DNA from: Acidobacteriaceae bacterium
GTDB lineage: Bacteria; Acidobacteriota; Terriglobia; Terriglobales; Acidobacteriaceae
Length of the DNA: 9,124 bases
Direction of reading: 5' to 3'
Assembly (NCBI GenBank): GCA_003135315.1
Contig: PLBD01000341.1
Span: 1 to 9,124 of the forward strand
The number at the start of each line of letters is the position of its first letter. Within the stretch, counting starts at the first letter, position 1. Below, piece by piece: positions 6,667 to 9,124 of the stretch. A program made the translations under genes and the position numbers. A model generated the notes under the pieces. It ran no database searches. It saw nothing but the letters and a program-made list of their open reading frames with translations, and was not told the origin of the DNA.

Positions 6667-7870
6667 CGTGGCGCGACGCGGAGAAGCAGGACGGGCCGGG
6701 CCGGACGTTCGCTCCGACCTGCACGTCAGTTTTGAGGAGCGCTCCAGCGGCGGCCTCGACATCGATCTGCGCTCGCGGGTCGATCTGTACTATGGCGGGA
6801 GCATCCGCCAGCAGGTGCGGGATGTCCTGCAACGACTGGGGGTTGATCACGCCCGTGTGGCGATCGTGGATGAAGGCTCGCTGCCCTTCGTGATTGCGGC
6901 GCGAGTGGAAACTGCGGTGCGCCGCGCGGGACTCGGGCAGGGTAAGTCTGCGCTGGCGGAGGCGGTTGCGCCCGCGGCGCCCTCATCGCGCGACCGGCTG
7001 CGTCGCTCGCGTCTCTACCTTCCCGGCAACGAGCCGAAGTACTTCATCAACGCCGGACTGCATGCCCCTGACGCTGTCATTCTCGACCTGGAGGATTCCG
7101 TTCACTTCGCTGAGAAAGATGCAGCCCGCGTTCTAGTGCGCAATGCGCTGCGAGCGGTGGACTTTGGCCCGGCGGAGCGCATGGTCCGCATCAATCAATT
7201 GCCGGCCGGACTTGCCGACCTGGAGGAGATTGTTCCTCAGGCTCCCGACCTCATTCTGATCCCGAAAGTTGAGACGCCGGAGCAGGTGTCTGACATTGTG
7301 GGAGCTGTGGAAGCGATAGCCACGCAAGCCCAGGTTGTCCGGCCGATCTGGCTGATGCCTATCCTGGAGTCGGCGCTGGGTATCGAGAACGCCTACGCGA
7401 TCGCCAGGGCCTCCGAGCGCGTGGTCGCTCTCACCATCGGGCTGGAAGACTACACGGCCGACCTCGGGGTGGCGAAGACATCGGGCGGAGCAGAATCGCT
7501 TTATGCACGGATGCGCGTGGCCAATGCAGCCCACGCCGCGCACGTGCAAGCCATCGATTCGGTGTACGGTGACGTCGCCGACAGCGACGGATTACTACGC
7601 TGGGGCGAGGCATCGCGGGCCATGGGCTTCGAAGGTATGGGCTGCATCCATCCCGTGCAGATCGACATTATTCATCGCGCGTTCGCTCCCACAGCGTCAG
7701 AGTTGGAAAAAGCGCTGAGCATTGTCGCCGCTTACGAAGACGCACAGGCCCAGGGACTGGGCGTGGTCAGTCTCGGTTCCAAGATGATCGACGCTCCGGT
7801 GGTGCAGCGCGCGCTGAAGCTAGTGGCCCGCGCCAAACAGATGGGTCTGATGGCAGGGGGAAAGCCATGA
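6644..7870 (+). CDS. citE: Fused citrate lyase acyl carrier (gamma) and beta subunit
   Basis: A 408-residue protein with two parts. Residues about 21-96 look like CitD, the citrate lyase acyl carrier: RSDLHVSFE, then LDIDLRSRVDLYYGG, IRQQVRDVLQRLGV, and DEGSLPFVIAARVETAVRRA. Ser24, in the RSD segment, lines up with the serine that carries the phosphoribosyl-dephospho-CoA group in CitD. After a linker rich in Ala and Pro (about 97-116), residues 117-408 are CitE: RRSRLYLPGNEP, DAVILDLEDSVHFAEKDAAR, VRINQL, LIPKVETPEQ, PILESALGIENA, GLEDYTADLG, GMGCIHPVQI and SKMIDAPVVQRA. CitE cleaves the citryl-type thioester to a 2-oxo acid and the acetyl carrier. These two are normally separate genes. The ATG at 6644 follows GGAGAG and lies inside the dehydrogenase gene; GTG 6638 and GTG 6668 are weaker starts. 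The stop shares ATGA with citF. Confidence 0.88.
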   Translation: MPAAAETSVARRGEAGRAGPDVRSDLHVSFEERSSGGLDIDLRSRVDLYYGGSIRQQVRDVLQRLGVDHARVAIVDEGSLPFVIAARVETAVRRAGLGQGKSALAEAVAPAAPSSRDRLRRSRLYLPGNEPKYFINAGLHAPDAVILDLEDSVHFAEKDAARVLVRNALRAVDFGPAERMVRINQLPAGLADLEEIVPQAPDLILIPKVETPEQVSDIVGAVEAIATQAQVVRPIWLMPILESALGIENAYAIARASERVVALTIGLEDYTADLGVAKTSGGAESLYARMRVANAAHAAHVQAIDSVYGDVADSDGLLRWGEASRAMGFEGMGCIHPVQIDIIHRAFAPTASELEKALSIVAAYEDAQAQGLGVVSLGSKMIDAPVVQRALKLVARAKQMGLMAGGKP

Positions 7871-9124
7871 GCGCGGCGGTCGCGAACGGATTGATCACGA
7901 ATGCCATGGGGCGGCGAGTGCCGACCATAGTGAACGGCCGGGAGCAAGTGGCATACCAGGGAGTCGACCGATATCGCCCCACGGGCCGCAAGACCGGCCC
8001 GCCGATTCGTAGCAATAGCGACTATCCCACAAACGGGGACAAGCGCGTGCCCGATCTCGAGACCGCGCTGCGGCTTTGCGGGCTGCACGACGGCATGACC
8101 ATCAGCAATCACCATCACCTGCGGAACGGAGACCTGGTCGCACTCAATGCCTTGCAGGCCGCCGCGCGCATGGGCGCCAAAGATCTTGTATGGTTTCCCA
8201 GCGCGTCGTTCCCATGTCACGAGCCGGTGATTGAGCTGATGAAGTCAGGTGCGGTACACCATATCGAAGGCAGCATGAACGGCCCACTGGGCGATTACTG
8301 CTCGCACGGGCACATGCGCGGGCTCGGGATGCTGCGCTCGCACGGCGGACGCTGGCAGGCTGTGCAGGATGGCGAGGTCCATATCGACATTGCGGTCATC
8401 GCCGCTCCCACCGCCGACTATTTCGGCAACGCCGACGGCTCGCACGGCAGGTCGGCCTGCGGATCCCTGGGGTTTGCGCTGGCCGATTCGGTTTACGCCG
8501 ATCGCGTCATTGTCGTGACCGACAACCTCGTTCCCTTCCCCTGCATTCCGTGGCAGATCCAAGGTAACAATGTGGATTACGTCGTGGAAGTCGAGTCCAT
8601 CGGCGATCCGTCGAAGATCGTCAGCGGAACGACGCAGATCACGCGCAGCCCCGACCGTTTGCGTATCTCGGAGCTGGTAGCGCGATTTCTGCGCGACAGC
8701 GGCATCATGCGCGATGGCTTCTCGTTCCAGGCAGGCGCGGGCGGCATTGCGCTGGCGTTCGTCGACTACCTGGCGCGCATGATGAAAGACGCGAAGGTCA
8801 AGGCCAGCTTCGTGCGCGGCGGCTCGACGAAGTACCTGGTGGATCTGCTGAACGAAGGCCTGATCGGATATATCCTCGACGGCCAGACCTTCGACCTGGA
8901 CGCTGTGCGCTCGATTGCCAGCGATCCGCGGCATGTGCCGACCAGTCCATTCACCTCGTACAACTTCCACGGTAAGGGAAACTTTGCCTCGATGGTTGAC
9001 GCGGCCGTGCTGGGCGCGACCGAGGTTGACGTCAACTTCAACGCCAATGTGGTTACGCACTCCGACGGGCGGCTGCTGCACGGCATTGGGGGCTGGCAGA
9101 ATTGCCTCTTCGCGGGATGCACGA
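7867..9124 (+). CDS. citF: Citrate lyase alpha subunit (citrate:acetyl-ACP transferase), 3' end outside window
   Basis: ATG at 7867 overlaps the citE stop as ATGA, and the frame stays open for 419 codons to the window edge; about 90 residues are missing relative to the usual 510. Many CitF signatures are intact: GMTISNHHHLRNGD (76-89), VQDGEVHIDIAVIAAPTADY (166-185), GRSACGSLGFALAD, VVTDNLVPFPC (216-226), IGDPSKIVSGTTQITR (245-260), DGFSFQAGAGGIALAF (283-298), DPRHVPTSPFTSYNFH (353-368), TEVDVNFNANVVTHSDG and GIGGWQN near the edge. CitF swaps the acetyl group on the carrier domain for the citrate analogue, forming the thioester that CitE then splits. It needs the gamma carrier, here the N-terminal part of the upstream fusion, so the pair would make a two-protein lyase. 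Citramalate lyase alpha is the nearest alternative, since it belongs to the same family. The helpers for prosthetic-group loading (CitC, CitX, CitG types) would be expected downstream but are not visible. Confidence 0.93.
   Translation, partial: MSAAVANGLITNAMGRRVPTIVNGREQVAYQGVDRYRPTGRKTGPPIRSNSDYPTNGDKRVPDLETALRLCGLHDGMTISNHHHLRNGDLVALNALQAAARMGAKDLVWFPSASFPCHEPVIELMKSGAVHHIEGSMNGPLGDYCSHGHMRGLGMLRSHGGRWQAVQDGEVHIDIAVIAAPTADYFGNADGSHGRSACGSLGFALADSVYADRVIVVTDNLVPFPCIPWQIQGNNVDYVVEVESIGDPSKIVSGTTQITRSPDRLRISELVARFLRDSGIMRDGFSFQAGAGGIALAFVDYLARMMKDAKVKASFVRGGSTKYLVDLLNEGLIGYILDGQTFDLDAVRSIASDPRHVPTSPFTSYNFHGKGNFASMVDAAVLGATEVDVNFNANVVTHSDGRLLHGIGGWQNCLFAGCT
8023..8032 (+). repeat. TATCCCACAA motif copy in citF
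   Basis: Exact repeat of the 10-mer at 357-366 and 5312-5321, here over codons for the DYPTNG part of CitF. The following bases (ACGGGGA) keep only a weak dyad. Reported because the four copies share one orientation. Confidence 0.3.

Noticed and set aside
6036..6893. Plus-strand open frame (285 codons) in another frame over the dehydrogenase end and CitDE start
   Set aside because: Arg/Gly-rich frame-shifted translation spanning two real genes; no domain.
8245..9081. Minus-strand open frame (278 codons) opposite citF
   Set aside because: The plus strand encodes unmistakable CitF blocks; the antisense product has no motif.
1..9124. tRNA, rRNA, CRISPR array, insertion sequence or prophage genes
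   Set aside because: No cloverleaf, spaced direct repeats, transposase-like protein or phage gene was seen on either strand.

Overview
The window is a stretch of bacterial chromosome: GC-rich by eye, densely coded, with short gaps and overlapping start and stop codons. An acidobacterial-type Gram-negative host is my best guess. It rests on the outer-membrane protein with a clear signal peptide, the LPLAT-type acyltransferase, the GC bias and the overall style. No marker gene proves the taxon.

Layout. 1-248 (+) is the tail of a phospholipid-type acyltransferase that starts outside the window. 278-1093 (-) is a secreted, probably beta-barrel outer-membrane protein that converges on it. A 270-bp divergent gap (1094-1363) follows. 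From 1364 to the right edge there is a single-direction run of six genes: a small HD-domain-like protein, an MmgE/PrpD-family protein, a one-chain homoaconitase of the fungal Lys4 type, a 129-bp gap holding a 15-bp palindrome and a GC-rich hairpin, an isocitrate/isopropylmalate-type dehydrogenase, a citrate lyase ACP (gamma) plus beta subunit fused into one protein, and the citrate lyase alpha subunit, cut by the window end. The spacings (12 bp, 1-bp overlap, 129 bp, 23-bp overlap, 4-bp overlap) suggest one transcription unit or two tightly linked ones.

How the genes may work together (inference). MmgE/PrpD enzymes dehydrate citrate-like tertiary alcohols. Lys4-type homoaconitases hydrate the resulting cis-aconitate analogue to the secondary alcohol. 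Beta-decarboxylating dehydrogenases convert that to a 2-oxo acid plus CO2. Together they give a complete, reversible chain between a citrate analogue and a 2-oxo acid. The citrate lyase subunits can cleave the same citrate analogue to acetate plus a shorter 2-oxo acid. The substrate could be citrate, 2-methylcitrate, homocitrate or another 2-substituted citrate. Unusual residues in the dehydratase and dehydrogenase argue against plain citrate/isocitrate. I know of no described pathway that uses exactly this set, so the operon is the main candidate for something new here.
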